A DNA stretch of 8,036 nucleotides from an uncultured Oxalobacteraceae bacterium (GCA_946479255.1 CAMLFK010000232.1:1-8036), one strand, 5' to 3'; shown: positions 1-7,279, counted from the first letter of the stretch. Program-made: numbers and translations. The notes: generated from the sequence alone by a model not told the origin.

Positions 1-2
1 CC

Positions 3-329
3 CTGGGCGACGGCCGCCAGTCCGGCACCTCGGACAGCCCGTCGATCCTGAACGCCTCGCCGGAAAGCGCGGCGGGCGGTGGCCTCGCATTCCTGCAGAC
101 CGGCGACACCATCCGCATCAACCTGAACAAGGGAACTTGCGACGTGCTGATCGCGGACGAGGAATGGGCAAAACGCCAGACCCAGCCGCTGCCGGAGATT
201 CCGGAAAGCCAGACCCCATGGCAGGAAATCTACCGTGCCACCGTGGGCCAGCTGGAAACCGGCGCCTGCATGGAAACGGCGCTGAAGTATCGCGGTGTGG
301 CCGAGAAAATGCCGCGCCACAATCACTAA
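3..329 (+). CDS. Sugar-acid dehydratase (IlvD/Edd family), 3' end only
   Basis: The gene is cut by the left edge; 108 C-terminal residues and the TAA stop are visible. The first readable stretch contains [20 protein letters not shown], followed by [18 protein letters not shown] and the late motif [20 protein letters not shown]. These match the C-terminal part of IlvD/Edd dehydratases of the pentonate type (D-xylonate or L-arabinonate dehydratase), which remove water from the sugar acid to give 2-keto-3-deoxy-pentonate using an iron-sulfur cluster and Mg2+. The cluster cysteines would lie upstream, outside the window. The next gene, for the last enzyme of the same oxidative pathway, begins 16 bases after the stop, so the two are almost certainly co-transcribed. 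The family is clear. Whether the substrate is xylonate or arabinonate cannot be settled from this end; the downstream xylose importer favours xylonate, and such enzymes often take both. Confidence 0.88.
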   Translation: MGDGRQSGTSDSPSILNASPESAAGGGLAFLQTGDTIRINLNKGTCDVLIADEEWAKRQTQPLPEIPESQTPWQEIYRATVGQLETGACMETALKYRGVAEKMPRHNH

Positions 330-345
330 GCTGAGCGAGAGCAAG

Positions 346-1890
346 ATGACGATATCCGGAAACCAGCTGATCGGCGGCCGTGAAGTCCGCGGCAGCGATG
401 CCCCGTTTCAGGCGGTCGATCCTTCCACCGGCGAAAAGCTGGAGCCGGCCTTTACCGGAGCCGGCAAGGCGGAAGTGGAGCTGGCTTGCGCGCTGGCTGC
501 GCAGGCATTTACGACGTATCGGCAAACCACGCTGGACGAGCGTGCTGATTTTCTCGATCGCATCGCCATCAATATCCTTGGCCTGGGCGACGAGCTGATC
601 GACGCTGCCATGCGCGAGTCCGGTTTGCCGCGCGGCAGGCTGGAAGGCGAGCGTGGGCGTACGGTCAATCAGTTGCGCATGTTTAGTGCCTTGGTGCGTT
701 CGGGCGACTGGCAGGGGATTCGCCACGACCCGGCGCTGCCGGACCGGCAGCCGCTGCCGCGTTCGGATTTGCGTTTGCGCCATATCGGCATTGGTCCAGT
801 GGCGGTCTTTGGTGCGAGTAATTTCCCGCTGGCGTTTTCGGTGGCCGGCGGCGATACCGCGTCGGCGCTGGCGGCTGGCTGCCCGGTCGTGTTGAAGGCT
901 CACCCGGCGCATCCGGCCACCTCCGAACTGGTCGGCCGTGCGGTGCAGAAAGCGGTCATCGACTGCGGCCTGCATGCGGGCGTGTTTGCTTTGCTGGCCG
1001 GCGCGACCATCGAACTTGGTGGCGCGCTGGTGGCCGATCCGCGCATCAAGGCGGTGGGCTTTACTGGTTCGCGCGGGGGCGGCTTGGCGCTGATGCGCAT
1101 TGCCGCTTCGCGTCCTGAACCGATTCCCGTATTTGCCGAGATGAGCAGTATTAATCCGGTGATCCTGCTGCCGGGTGCGCTGGCTGCCCGTGCGGACAAG
1201 ATCGGTAAGGATTTTGTCGCCTCGCTGACCATGGGTTCGGGGCAGTACTGCACCAATCCTGGCCTGGTGCTGGCCATTGATGGTCCTGGCTTTGAAGAAT
1301 TCATGAAGTCGGCGTCGGCGGCGGTCACTGCGTCGCCGGCCACGACCATGTTGACGCCTGCTATTCATGGCATGTTCACCGAGCAGACGGCCAGGCTGGC
1401 CGAGCACGGTGCGCTGCGCCAGGTGGCGCGCGGCCAGCCGGGGCATGGCCCGCATGAGTGCCAGGCGGCGCTGATGCTGGTGGAGTCGAACGATTTCCTG
1501 GCCGATCCGATCTGGCATAACGAGGTGTTTGGCGCGTCGTCGGTGGTGGTGCGCTGCCCGGACCTGGCCACGGTGCAGCAGGTGATCAGCCACCTGGAAG
1601 GCCAGCTGACCGGTACCTTGCAGATGGATGCGCTTGATCTGCCGCTGGCGCAGCAATTGCTGCCGCAGCTGGAGGAGAAGGTTGGGCGGATCCTGGTCAA
1701 TGGCTATCCGACCGGCGTGGAAGTGGCCAGTGCGATGGTGCATGGCGGGCCGTTCCCGGCGACGTCCGATGCGCGCATTACCTCGGTGGGGACCCTGGCG
1801 ATCGTGCGCTTCTTGCGGCCGATCTGCTATCAGGATTTCCCGGATGCGTTGCTGCCGGATGTGTTGCAGAACGCTTCACTGTCCACTTGA
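346..1890 (+). CDS. Alpha-ketoglutarate semialdehyde dehydrogenase (2,5-dioxovalerate dehydrogenase)
   Basis: This 514-residue enzyme of the aldehyde dehydrogenase superfamily oxidises 2,5-dioxopentanoate to 2-oxoglutarate with NAD(P)+, the last step of non-phosphorylative pentose oxidation, in the cytoplasm. The whole ALDH catalytic set is visible: oxyanion-hole Asn159 in FGASNFP, cofactor-binding Lys184 in VVLKAHP, the GFTGSRGGG turn at 238-246, general-base Glu265 in AEMSS, nucleophile Cys302 in [10 protein letters not shown], and Glu393 in NEVFG. The length and the HPAHP and QYCTNPG motifs fit the KGSADH group related to Vibrio-type fatty aldehyde dehydrogenases, not the ordinary succinate-semialdehyde group. 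I chose the ATG at 346. An upstream GTG at 295 would overlap the dehydratase by 35 bases and add 17 residues with no family resemblance. Only a weak purine-rich Shine-Dalgarno (gagag) precedes 346, which suggests coupling to the upstream gene. The family is very likely; the exact substrate is inferred from the neighbours. Confidence 0.9.
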   Translation: MTISGNQLIGGREVRGSDAPFQAVDPSTGEKLEPAFTGAGKAEVELACALAAQAFTTYRQTTLDERADFLDRIAINILGLGDELIDAAMRESGLPRGRLEGERGRTVNQLRMFSALVRSGDWQGIRHDPALPDRQPLPRSDLRLRHIGIGPVAVFGASNFPLAFSVAGGDTASALAAGCPVVLKAHPAHPATSELVGRAVQKAVIDCGLHAGVFALLAGATIELGGALVADPRIKAVGFTGSRGGGLALMRIAASRPEPIPVFAEMSSINPVILLPGALAARADKIGKDFVASLTMGSGQYCTNPGLVLAIDGPGFEEFMKSASAAVTASPATTMLTPAIHGMFTEQTARLAEHGALRQVARGQPGHGPHECQAALMLVESNDFLADPIWHNEVFGASSVVVRCPDLATVQQVISHLEGQLTGTLQMDALDLPLAQQLLPQLEEKVGRILVNGYPTGVEVASAMVHGGPFPATSDARITSVGTLAIVRFLRPICYQDFPDALLPDVLQNASLST

Positions 1891-1901
1891 ATCAACACCA
1901 C

Positions 1902-1991
1902 TGTCATCCCCGCGGAGGCGGGGACCCATACCATCTCGATCGAAGTGGTATAGGTTCCCGCCAAGGGGGCGGCCGTCCGCCGGGAATGACA
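1902..1991. repeat. 90-bp interspersed palindromic (REP/BIME-like) element
   Basis: The element starts TGTCATCCCCGC and ends GCCGGGAATGACA, so its ends are inverted copies (TGTCAT / ATGACA plus GC-rich extensions). Inside are three nested hairpins: CCCCGC-GGAG-GCGGGG at about 1908-1923; ATACCATCTCGA pairing with TCGAAGTGGTAT at about 1928-1951; and GGCGG-CCGT-CCGCC at about 1969-1982. Elements beginning GTCATTCCCGCG are scattered in many copies in beta- and gammaproteobacterial genomes, usually between genes. It begins 11 bases after the dehydrogenase stop and lies 80 bases before xylF, so the transcript can fold strongly there. This could protect or partly end the upstream mRNA and so uncouple enzyme and transporter levels. 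That role is inference, and there is no T-tract typical of an intrinsic terminator. Confidence 0.8.
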
Positions 1992-2057
1992 GCGGATCAT
2001 AAATTTTTCAGAAATAAGCAGGAGTAGTTGATGTACTGATTGGTTTCACCCACATAA

Positions 2058-2063
2058 CGGAGA
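2058..2063 (+). promoter_or_regulatory. Ribosome binding site of xylF
   Basis: CGGAGA lies 8 bases before the ATG at 2072 and is the clearest Shine-Dalgarno in the cluster. It fixes the start of xylF directly before the lysine-rich signal peptide. No convincing -35/-10 promoter pair was seen in the 80 bases after the palindromic repeat, although that A/T-rich stretch would be the natural place for one. Confidence 0.6.
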
Positions 2064-2071
2064 TACAAAGC

Positions 2072-3073
2072 ATGAAAAAACTGATGACTGCAGCTGCGGC
2101 TGCTGTTGCGATGGCACTTGTGAGCGGCGCGGCCATGGCCGATGCCAAGAATCCGAAGATCGGCTTTTCGATCGATGACTTGCGCCTGGAGCGCTGGGCC
2201 AAGGACCGTGACTACTTCACTGCGGCAGCCGAAAAGCTGGGCGGAAAAGTCTACGTGCAATCGGCCGATGCCAGCGAGCAGCGCCAGATCGCCCAGATCG
2301 AAAACCTCATCTCGCGCGGTGTCGACGTGCTGGTGATTGTTCCCTTCAACGCCACCGTGTTGAACAATGCTATCCGTGAAGCCAAGAAGGCCAAGATCAA
2401 GGTGCTGTCCTATGACCGCCTGATCATGAACGCCGATGTCGATGCCTACATCTCCTTCGACAACCAGCAAGTCGGCGAACTGCAAGCCTCCAGCGTGGTC
2501 TCCGTCAAACCAAAAGGCAACTACTACCTGCTCGGCGGCGCGCCCACCGACAACAACGCCAAGATGCTGCGCGACGGCCAGATGAAAGTGCTGCAGCCGC
2601 TGATCGACAAGGGCGACATCAAAGTCGTCGGCAAGCAGTGGGTCAAGGAATGGAGCCCGTCCGAAGCCATGGCCATCGTGGAAAACGCGCTGACGGCGAA
2701 CGCCAACAAGATCGATGCCGTGGTCGCCTCCAACGACGGTACCGCGGGCGGCGCCATCCAGGCGCTGGCGTCGCAAAAGCTGGCCGGCAAGGTTGCCGTG
2801 TCCGGCCAGGATGCCGACCTCGCCGCTGTCAAGCGCGTGGCCGCCGGCACCCAGACCATGACGGTCTACAAGCCGCTCAAACTGATCGCCACCGAAGCGG
2901 CCAAGCTGGCCGTGCAACTGGTGCGCAATGAAAAGCCTACCTACAACGGTAACTACAACAACGGCTTCAAAAAGGTCGATACGCTGCTGCTCAAGCCGAT
3001 TCCATTGACCAAAGCCAATCTCGACATCCTGGTCAAAGACGGCTTCTACACCAAGCAACAGCTCGGCATGTAA
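2072..3073 (+). CDS. xylF: D-xylose ABC transporter, periplasmic substrate-binding protein XylF
   Basis: This 333-residue periplasmic protein captures D-xylose and delivers it to XylGH. It opens with a signal peptide: Lys at 2-3, a hydrophobic Ala-rich core, and predicted cleavage after AMA at residue 23. The mature part follows E. coli XylF closely from memory: KIGFSIDDLRLERW near residue 30, QIENLISRGVDVLVIVPFNA, YISFDNQQVGELQA, GGAPTDNNAK, NKIDAVVASNDGTAGGAIQA, GQDADLAAVKR and AGTQTMTVYKP. This is the two-lobed periplasmic binding protein fold of the LacI/ribose-binding group (Peripla_BP_4 type), at normal length. It is the first of three tightly packed transporter genes; xylG starts 3 bases after its stop. 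Codon use is strongly GC-ending, as expected for a highly expressed binding protein. Identification is firm; related sugars such as L-arabinose as extra ligands cannot be excluded. Confidence 0.96.
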   Translation: MKKLMTAAAAAVAMALVSGAAMADAKNPKIGFSIDDLRLERWAKDRDYFTAAAEKLGGKVYVQSADASEQRQIAQIENLISRGVDVLVIVPFNATVLNNAIREAKKAKIKVLSYDRLIMNADVDAYISFDNQQVGELQASSVVSVKPKGNYYLLGGAPTDNNAKMLRDGQMKVLQPLIDKGDIKVVGKQWVKEWSPSEAMAIVENALTANANKIDAVVASNDGTAGGAIQALASQKLAGKVAVSGQDADLAAVKRVAAGTQTMTVYKPLKLIATEAAKLAVQLVRNEKPTYNGNYNNGFKKVDTLLLKPIPLTKANLDILVKDGFYTKQQLGM

Positions 3074-3076
3074 GCA

Positions 3077-4615
3077 ATGGCTGACTACTTGTTAGAAATG
3101 AAGGGCATCGTCAAGACATTTGGCGGTGTGCCTGCGCTCAATGGTATCGACCTGAAGATCCGTCCCGGCGAATGCGTCGGCCTGTGCGGCGAGAACGGCG
3201 CCGGCAAGTCGACGCTGATGAAGGTGCTGTCTGCGGTCTACCCGCACGGCACCTGGGATGGCGAGATCTTGTGGAACGGCCAGCCGCTCAAAGCCCAGTC
3301 GATCCGCGATACGGAAGCGGCCGGCATCATCATCATCCACCAGGAACTGATGCTGGTGCCGGAACTGTCGGTGGCGGAGAACATTTTCCTCGGCAATGAA
3401 ATCACCTTGCCGGGCGGCCGCATGGATTATCCGGCCATGAACCGCCGCGCCGAGCAGCTGTTGAAAGAACTCAAGCTGCCCGACGTGAACGTGGTACTGC
3501 CGGTAATGAATTACGGCGGCGGCCACCAGCAACTAATCGAAATCGCCAAGGCGCTCAACAAGAACGCCAAGCTGCTGATCCTGGACGAGCCTTCGTCCTC
3601 GCTGACGGCGTCCGAGATTGCCGTGCTGCTCGACATCGTGCGCGACCTGAAGGCCAAGGGCGTCGCTTGCGTCTACATCTCGCACAAGCTGGACGAAGTG
3701 GAAGCCGTGTGCGACACCATTTCGGTGATCCGCGACGGCAAGCACATCGCCACCACGCCGATGAGCGAGCTGAACGTGGACCGCATCATCGCCCAGATGG
3801 TCGGCCGCGAAATGAACCAGCTGTATCCGAAGCAGGACCATGCTTTGGGCGAGGTGATCTTCGAAGCGAAGAACGTCACCTGCTACGACACCGAAAAGCC
3901 GCTCAGGAAGCGCGTGGACAATGTGTCCTTCGAGCTGCGCCGTGGCGAGATTCTCGGCATTGCCGGGCTGGTGGGGGCAGGGCGCACGGAACTGGTCACG
4001 GCCATCTTCGGTTCCTACCCCGGCCGCTACGAGGCCGAGGTGCTGCTGGAAGGTAAGGCCATTGATACTTCCACGCCGCAGCGCGCCATCCGCGCCGGCC
4101 TCGCGCTGGTGCCGGAAGACCGCAAGCAGCACGGCATCGTGGCCGACTTGTCGGTAGGTCAGAACATTACCTTGTCGGTGCTGGACCAGTTCTCAAAACT
4201 GACGCGCATTGACCCCGAGGCGGAACTTGTCACCATCCGCGAGCAGATCGCCCGGCTGGGCCTGAAGACGGCCAGCCCCTTCCTGCCGATCACCGCGCTG
4301 TCCGGCGGCAATCAGCAAAAAGCGGTGCTGTCCAAGATGCTGCTGACCCGGCCCAAGGTGCTGATCCTGGACGAGCCGACCCGCGGCGTGGACGTGGGCG
4401 CCAAGTACGAGATCTACAAGCTCATGTTCGAGCTGGCCAAGCAGGGCATGGCTATCGTTATGGTGTCGTCGGAACTGGCCGAAGTGCTGGGCATTTCCGA
4501 CCGCGTGCTGGTGATGGGCGAAGGCCAATTGCGCGGCAATTTCGTCAACCAGAATCTGACCCAGGAAACCCTGCTGGCCGCCGCCATTGGACAAGGCGAG
4601 ACGGCGCCGCATTGA
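3077..4615 (+). CDS. xylG: D-xylose ABC transporter, double ATP-binding protein XylG
   Basis: This 512-residue cytoplasmic ATPase powers xylose import and carries two fused nucleotide-binding domains. Domain 1 has Walker A GENGAGKS (38-45), a variant signature YGGGHQQ (146-152), Walker B LLILDEP (166-172) and an H-loop His at 203. Domain 2 has a degenerate Walker [10 protein letters not shown] (297-305, Arg in place of Lys), a canonical signature LSGGNQQK (408-415) and Walker B VLILDEP (428-434); its H-loop is SSE with no His. Walker A of domain 1 thus faces the intact signature of domain 2, giving one fully canonical ATP site and one degenerate site. This asymmetry is usual in monosaccharide ABC transporters (XylG, RbsA, MglA). 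No Shine-Dalgarno is evident. The ATG lies 3 bases after the xylF stop, so translation is probably coupled to xylF. The family and the role in this operon are secure. Confidence 0.96.
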   Translation: MADYLLEMKGIVKTFGGVPALNGIDLKIRPGECVGLCGENGAGKSTLMKVLSAVYPHGTWDGEILWNGQPLKAQSIRDTEAAGIIIIHQELMLVPELSVAENIFLGNEITLPGGRMDYPAMNRRAEQLLKELKLPDVNVVLPVMNYGGGHQQLIEIAKALNKNAKLLILDEPSSSLTASEIAVLLDIVRDLKAKGVACVYISHKLDEVEAVCDTISVIRDGKHIATTPMSELNVDRIIAQMVGREMNQLYPKQDHALGEVIFEAKNVTCYDTEKPLRKRVDNVSFELRRGEILGIAGLVGAGRTELVTAIFGSYPGRYEAEVLLEGKAIDTSTPQRAIRAGLALVPEDRKQHGIVADLSVGQNITLSVLDQFSKLTRIDPEAELVTIREQIARLGLKTASPFLPITALSGGNQQKAVLSKMLLTRPKVLILDEPTRGVDVGAKYEIYKLMFELAKQGMAIVMVSSELAEVLGISDRVLVMGEGQLRGNFVNQNLTQETLLAAAIGQGETAPH

Positions 4616-4625
4616 AAAGAAGACT

Positions 4626-5768
4626 ATGAATAAATTGAATATCAAGCAGCTTTTCACGCAGTACAAGATCCTGGCGCTGTTGATTGCCATCGCCGTGATC
4701 TGGGCTTTCTTTACCTGGAAGACCGAAGGCGGTTTCATCTCCGCACGCAATCTGTCGAACCTGATGCGCCAGATGGCGGTGACTGGCATTGTCGCCTGCG
4801 GCATGGCCTTCGTCATCATTGCCGGCGAAATCGATTTGTCGGTCGGCTCGCTATTGGGATTGTTGGGCGGCATTGCCGCCGTGATGGACGTCAGCCATTC
4901 CTTGCCGCTCAGTGCCACCATTGCGCTGGTGCTGGTGTGCGGGCTGGTGCTGGGCCTGTTCAATGGTTACCTGACGGCCTATGTGGGGATTCCATCCTTC
5001 ATTGTCGGCCTGGGCGGCATGCTGGCGTATCGCGGCATGGTGCTGGGCATTACCGGCGGCTCGACGATTGCGCCGGTGTCGGAACCGATGCAGCAGCTGG
5101 GGCAGGGCTATCTGTCGGTGCAGCTGGGTGTGGTGCTGGGCGTGGTGCTGGTGCTGCTGGCGGCCTTGCTGATCTGGCGCCAGCGTGCAAGCCTTGCCCA
5201 TCACGGCTTGCCATTGGCGCCCCTGTGGCGCGACGGCCTGCGCCTTGCGCTCGTGGCGGCGGTGATCTATGCCTTCGTGCAAACCATGAACAGCTACGAA
5301 GGCATTCCGCTGCCGGTGCTGCTGGTGCTGGTGTTGCTGGGTATCTTCAGCTATGTGGCGAACCAGACCGTGTTTGGGCGGCGCATTTATTCGGTCGGCA
5401 GCAATATGGAAGCGACCCGCTTGTCCGGCGTGAACGTGCGCGCGGTGAAGATGTGGATCTTCGGGATCATGGGCCTGATGTGCGCGCTGGCTGGTTTGAT
5501 CAACACGGCGCGGCTGGCCGCAGGGTCGCCTTCGGCCGGTACCTCGGGCGAGCTGGATGCGATTGCGGCTTGCTTTATCGGCGGCACGTCGATGCGCGGT
5601 GGCTCGGGCACGGTGTACGGTGCCTTGATCGGGGCGCTGGTCATGGCCAGTCTGGATAACGGTATGTCGATGCTCGACGTGGATACTTACTGGCAGATGA
5701 TCGTCAAGGGCTTCATCCTTACCCTCGCGGTGTGGGTGGATGTGGCGACGCGGGCCAGCCGGCGGTAG
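4626..5768 (+). CDS. xylH: D-xylose ABC transporter, permease XylH
   Basis: This 380-residue inner-membrane protein forms the xylose channel, working as a dimer with XylG. It is very hydrophobic, with about ten membrane segments. Diagnostic stretches shared with E. coli XylH include FFTWKTEGGFISARNLSNL (28-46), FVIIAGEIDLSVGS (62-75), GIPSFIVGLGGMLAYRG (121-137), FGRRIYSVGSNMEATRLSG (250-268), SPSAGTSGELDAIAACFIGG (301-320) and ASLDNGMSMLDV (341-352). The start at 4626 gives an N-terminus of MNKLNIKQL, 10 bases after the xylG stop, with AAGAAG as a weak ribosome site. A start at 4587 would overlap xylG by 29 bases and add a charged leader ([13 protein letters not shown]) that looks like out-of-frame xylG sequence, so I rejected it. 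Length is slightly below the E. coli protein (about 393). It is the last gene of the cluster, and a terminator follows about 160 bases later. Confidence 0.95.
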   Translation: MNKLNIKQLFTQYKILALLIAIAVIWAFFTWKTEGGFISARNLSNLMRQMAVTGIVACGMAFVIIAGEIDLSVGSLLGLLGGIAAVMDVSHSLPLSATIALVLVCGLVLGLFNGYLTAYVGIPSFIVGLGGMLAYRGMVLGITGGSTIAPVSEPMQQLGQGYLSVQLGVVLGVVLVLLAALLIWRQRASLAHHGLPLAPLWRDGLRLALVAAVIYAFVQTMNSYEGIPLPVLLVLVLLGIFSYVANQTVFGRRIYSVGSNMEATRLSGVNVRAVKMWIFGIMGLMCALAGLINTARLAAGSPSAGTSGELDAIAACFIGGTSMRGGSGTVYGALIGALVMASLDNGMSMLDVDTYWQMIVKGFILTLAVWVDVATRASRR

Positions 5769-5792
5769 GCAGATATGGCGGTGCCCGTTTAA

Positions 5793-5888
5793 TTCGTCAT
5801 CGTCAAGAACCAGGTCGCCGGCGCGCTGGAGCGGGTCAACAAACCGGAAGCCAAGGAGCGCAGGACCAGGGTGCAGGGCAAGGCTTGA
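5793..5888 (+). pseudogene. Short open remnant, probably the 3' end of a lost gene
   Basis: Directly after xylH an open stretch of 31 codons runs from a TAA at 5790 to a TGA at 5886-5888. It has no start codon at its head and reads FVIVKNQVAGALERVNKPEA followed by a basic end. 28 of its 31 codons end in G or C and the predicted peptide is a plausible charged helix, so it looks like genuine coding sequence that lost its 5' part. I do not recognise the family. It could also be a chance open frame in GC-rich DNA. It lies between the xylose importer and its terminator, where a further pathway gene may have been deleted. Confidence 0.3.
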
Positions 5889-5930
5889 GGCGCCAACGTC
5901 GTGCGGCTTTTTCTTAGCAGCTAAAAATAG

Positions 5931-5979
5931 AAGCCGTCCCAGCATCCGCGCGAAGCAGCGGGTTGGGGACGGCTTTTTT
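5931..5979. terminator. Bidirectional rho-independent terminator
   Basis: AAGCCGTCCC at 5931-5940 pairs with GGGACGGCTT at 5966-5975, a long stem with an inner CCGC/GCGG pairing around the loop, and a run of six T follows at 5974-5979. Read on the - strand, the same stem is followed by TCTATTTTTAG, so it can also stop transcription coming from the right. That fits its place between the xylFGH unit (+) and the Rhs/immunity unit (-), which converge here. Confidence 0.88.
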
Positions 5980-6116
5980 GTTAAGAAGAGAGACTGCTGG
6001 CGTAGCTGCGGACGTGTAACTTTGTTGGCACTGACCCCGATGCCTTTGTCGTGCCTTTGTCGGAAGGTTCACTGATGTCCGATTGCTGCCTGACCTGACC
6101 CCGCGCCTGCAGGCTG
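5980..6116. other. Intergenic spacer with 11-bp tandem repeat and repeat-like segment
   Basis: No gene is visible here. TGCCTTTGTCG occurs twice in direct tandem at 6041-6051 and 6052-6062. The segment just before it, GTAACTTTGTTGGCACTGAC (6016-6035), followed by CCCG, and a second CTGACCCCG at 6095-6103 look like dispersed-repeat sequence, possibly related to REP elements that are mobilised by REP-associated transposases. That family link is a guess from memory. No transposase is present in the window. Confidence 0.4.
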
Positions 6117-6551
6117 CTAGGTACCAAAGCTTTCTAACCTCTCGCGGATAGTTGGCCAGGTATCTTCAAAAAAGCTCTTTGATTCTTGGCTCTTTTCGGC
6201 CTCCTGACGCAATAAGGTATCTATGGATCGCACATGAACTGCTGTACTGCCCAACACAGATTTCTCAATCAAGCATTGCGCAATGCTAAAGTCGTCGGGC
6301 TCATCAATTTCTTGAGCAACTGGAAGGCCCCAGTTTTCAAATTCCTTCTTATGCCATAAACTCAAATTGTTGATTAGGCCACGACCAAGTCGACTTGATG
6401 CGCCATCGAGCCCATGCGACTTCAGTTCATTCAGGTCAACGTCAACGATAAGCTGCGAAGAAGCGCCAAGACGATCGACTTTTGCAATGCAAAGCTTTGA
6501 ATTTTCATCCAAATAAATTTCCAATCTCGGAACATTCATCTCTAAACTCAC
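6117..6551 (-). CDS. Putative immunity protein for the adjacent Rhs toxin tail
   Basis: This 144-residue protein matches no family I recognise. It is acidic, has no signal peptide or membrane segment, and looks like a small alpha/beta cytoplasmic protein: strand-rich start PRLEIYLDENSKLCIAKVDR, an LIVDVDLNEL stretch near 34-43, and a helical acidic end. Its GTG start at 6551 overlaps the TGA stop of the Rhs fragment by 4 bases (GTGA), implying translational coupling. An ATG at 6539 (MNVPRLEI), 12 bases further in and better spaced from a GGAAAG motif, is an equally good start. Base composition is clearly poorer in GC (about 43% in a sampled 60-base row, against about 58% in a sampled row of xylG), typical of exchanged toxin/immunity cargo. 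Small AT-rich genes directly after an Rhs C-terminus usually encode the cognate immunity protein. The role rests on position only. Confidence 0.65.
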   Translation of the reverse strand: MSLEMNVPRLEIYLDENSKLCIAKVDRLGASSQLIVDVDLNELKSHGLDGASSRLGRGLINNLSLWHKKEFENWGLPVAQEIDEPDDFSIAQCLIEKSVLGSTAVHVRSIDTLLRQEAEKSQESKSFFEDTWPTIRERLESFGT

Positions 6552-7279
6552 TTTCCGTCACAATCCCTAAGCTGTTGAGCGTACCGATTGGCAGCGCGGG
6601 TCTTACAGGCACGCCAAGTGTTCACGCCGAATACCTTGTAATACGAGTCGCACTCTGTCACGTCGTTGGTGTAATCTTCAAGAGCTTGCTTCTTACACTC
6701 CTCATTGGAAGTGCCATCGCTGCACATCCAATACCCAATGCCAATGCCAATGCCTGTTCCAATCAATGCACCAGCGACTGTGCCAGGGCCTGGAAGAATA
6801 AGTGTACCGATACCCGCACCAGCGGCGGTTCCAGGATTCAAGCCTTGCGGATCCGTCAAACTAATCGGATTTCCCTCAACGTAGGCATAAGTGTTGATGC
6901 CGCCCGCCAACCCGATCGGATCGGACTGCAAATACCGCCCAGTCTGCGGATCATCATCCCTGTAGTAAGTGTAGTGGTTGTTCGTCTCCCTGTCATACAC
7001 CTGTCCCGGGAAACGCGGGTTGTAGGTGAACTTCGGCAAGCCGGCCGGGCTTTCGTGCGGCTGGTGCATACCGAACGGATCCGCATTGTCCCAACGCCAG
7101 ACCATCCGGTTGTCGCTGGCCCGCGTGATGACCCTTGGCGTGAGAATGTGATCGGCGTACACGTTGTAGACGTCGACGATCGCCTGGTTCGCGGCAGTCC
7201 CATCCGCGAGGCGTCCGCCGCCGATTTGCTCGTAGCAGCGGCACTCCAGACAAGACCACAAATGGCCTCCATCGTCCAA
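6548..7279 (-). CDS. Displaced Rhs C-terminal fragment with toxin-like tail
   Basis: The frame reads as 243 residues from a TTG at 7279 and stays open upstream to about 7357. Residues 35-147 are the end of an Rhs core: DVYNVYADHILTPRVIT, RMVWRWDNADPFG, NPRFPGQVYD, DPQTGRYLQSDPIGLAGG, INTYAYVEGNPISLTDPQGL. In full-length Rhs proteins the chain is cut after DPxGL, releasing the variable tip. The 96-residue tip here (148-243) has a Gly/Ala/Ile-rich hydrophobic segment (about 150-185, containing GTGIGIGIG) and then a hydrophilic tail with Cys at 186, 195, 210, 225 and 240. Full Rhs proteins exceed 1000 residues, and no start codon with a ribosome site is visible, so this is probably an orphan tip left by recombination and not an independently made protein. 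It would become active if recombined onto a full Rhs gene. The 34 residues before the core do not look like Rhs. The toxin activity is unknown. Confidence 0.75.
   Translation of the reverse strand: MDDGGHLWSCLECRCYEQIGGGRLADGTAANQAIVDVYNVYADHILTPRVITRASDNRMVWRWDNADPFGMHQPHESPAGLPKFTYNPRFPGQVYDRETNNHYTYYRDDDPQTGRYLQSDPIGLAGGINTYAYVEGNPISLTDPQGLNPGTAAGAGIGTLILPGPGTVAGALIGTGIGIGIGYWMCSDGTSNEECKKQALEDYTNDVTECDSYYKVFGVNTWRACKTRAANRYAQQLRDCDGK

Noticed and set aside
295..345. Upstream GTG start for the aldehyde dehydrogenase
   Set aside because: It would overlap the dehydratase coding sequence and add 17 residues that are out-of-frame dehydratase sequence; ATG 346 starts the family-like sequence.
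118..1743. Open frame of 541 codons on the - strand
   Set aside because: It lies opposite the dehydratase tail and the aldehyde dehydrogenase. It is rich in Arg, His and Gln with no domain, as expected from the antisense of GC-rich coding DNA.
2028..2058. Promoter with -35 TTGATG and -10 around CATAAC before xylF
   Set aside because: Spacing is too long (18-19), the -10 match is poor, and transcription would start at the xylF ribosome site.
1997..3058. 353-codon - strand open frame opposite xylF
   Set aside because: Antisense shadow of a clearly identified gene, rich in Gly/His/Val/Gln, with no recognisable motif.
4587..4625. Upstream start for xylH
   Set aside because: It overlaps xylG, and the added highly charged leader is out-of-frame xylG sequence.
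4851..5945. 364-codon - strand open frame opposite xylH
   Set aside because: His/Gln/Arg-rich antisense translation of a membrane-protein gene; not a real product.
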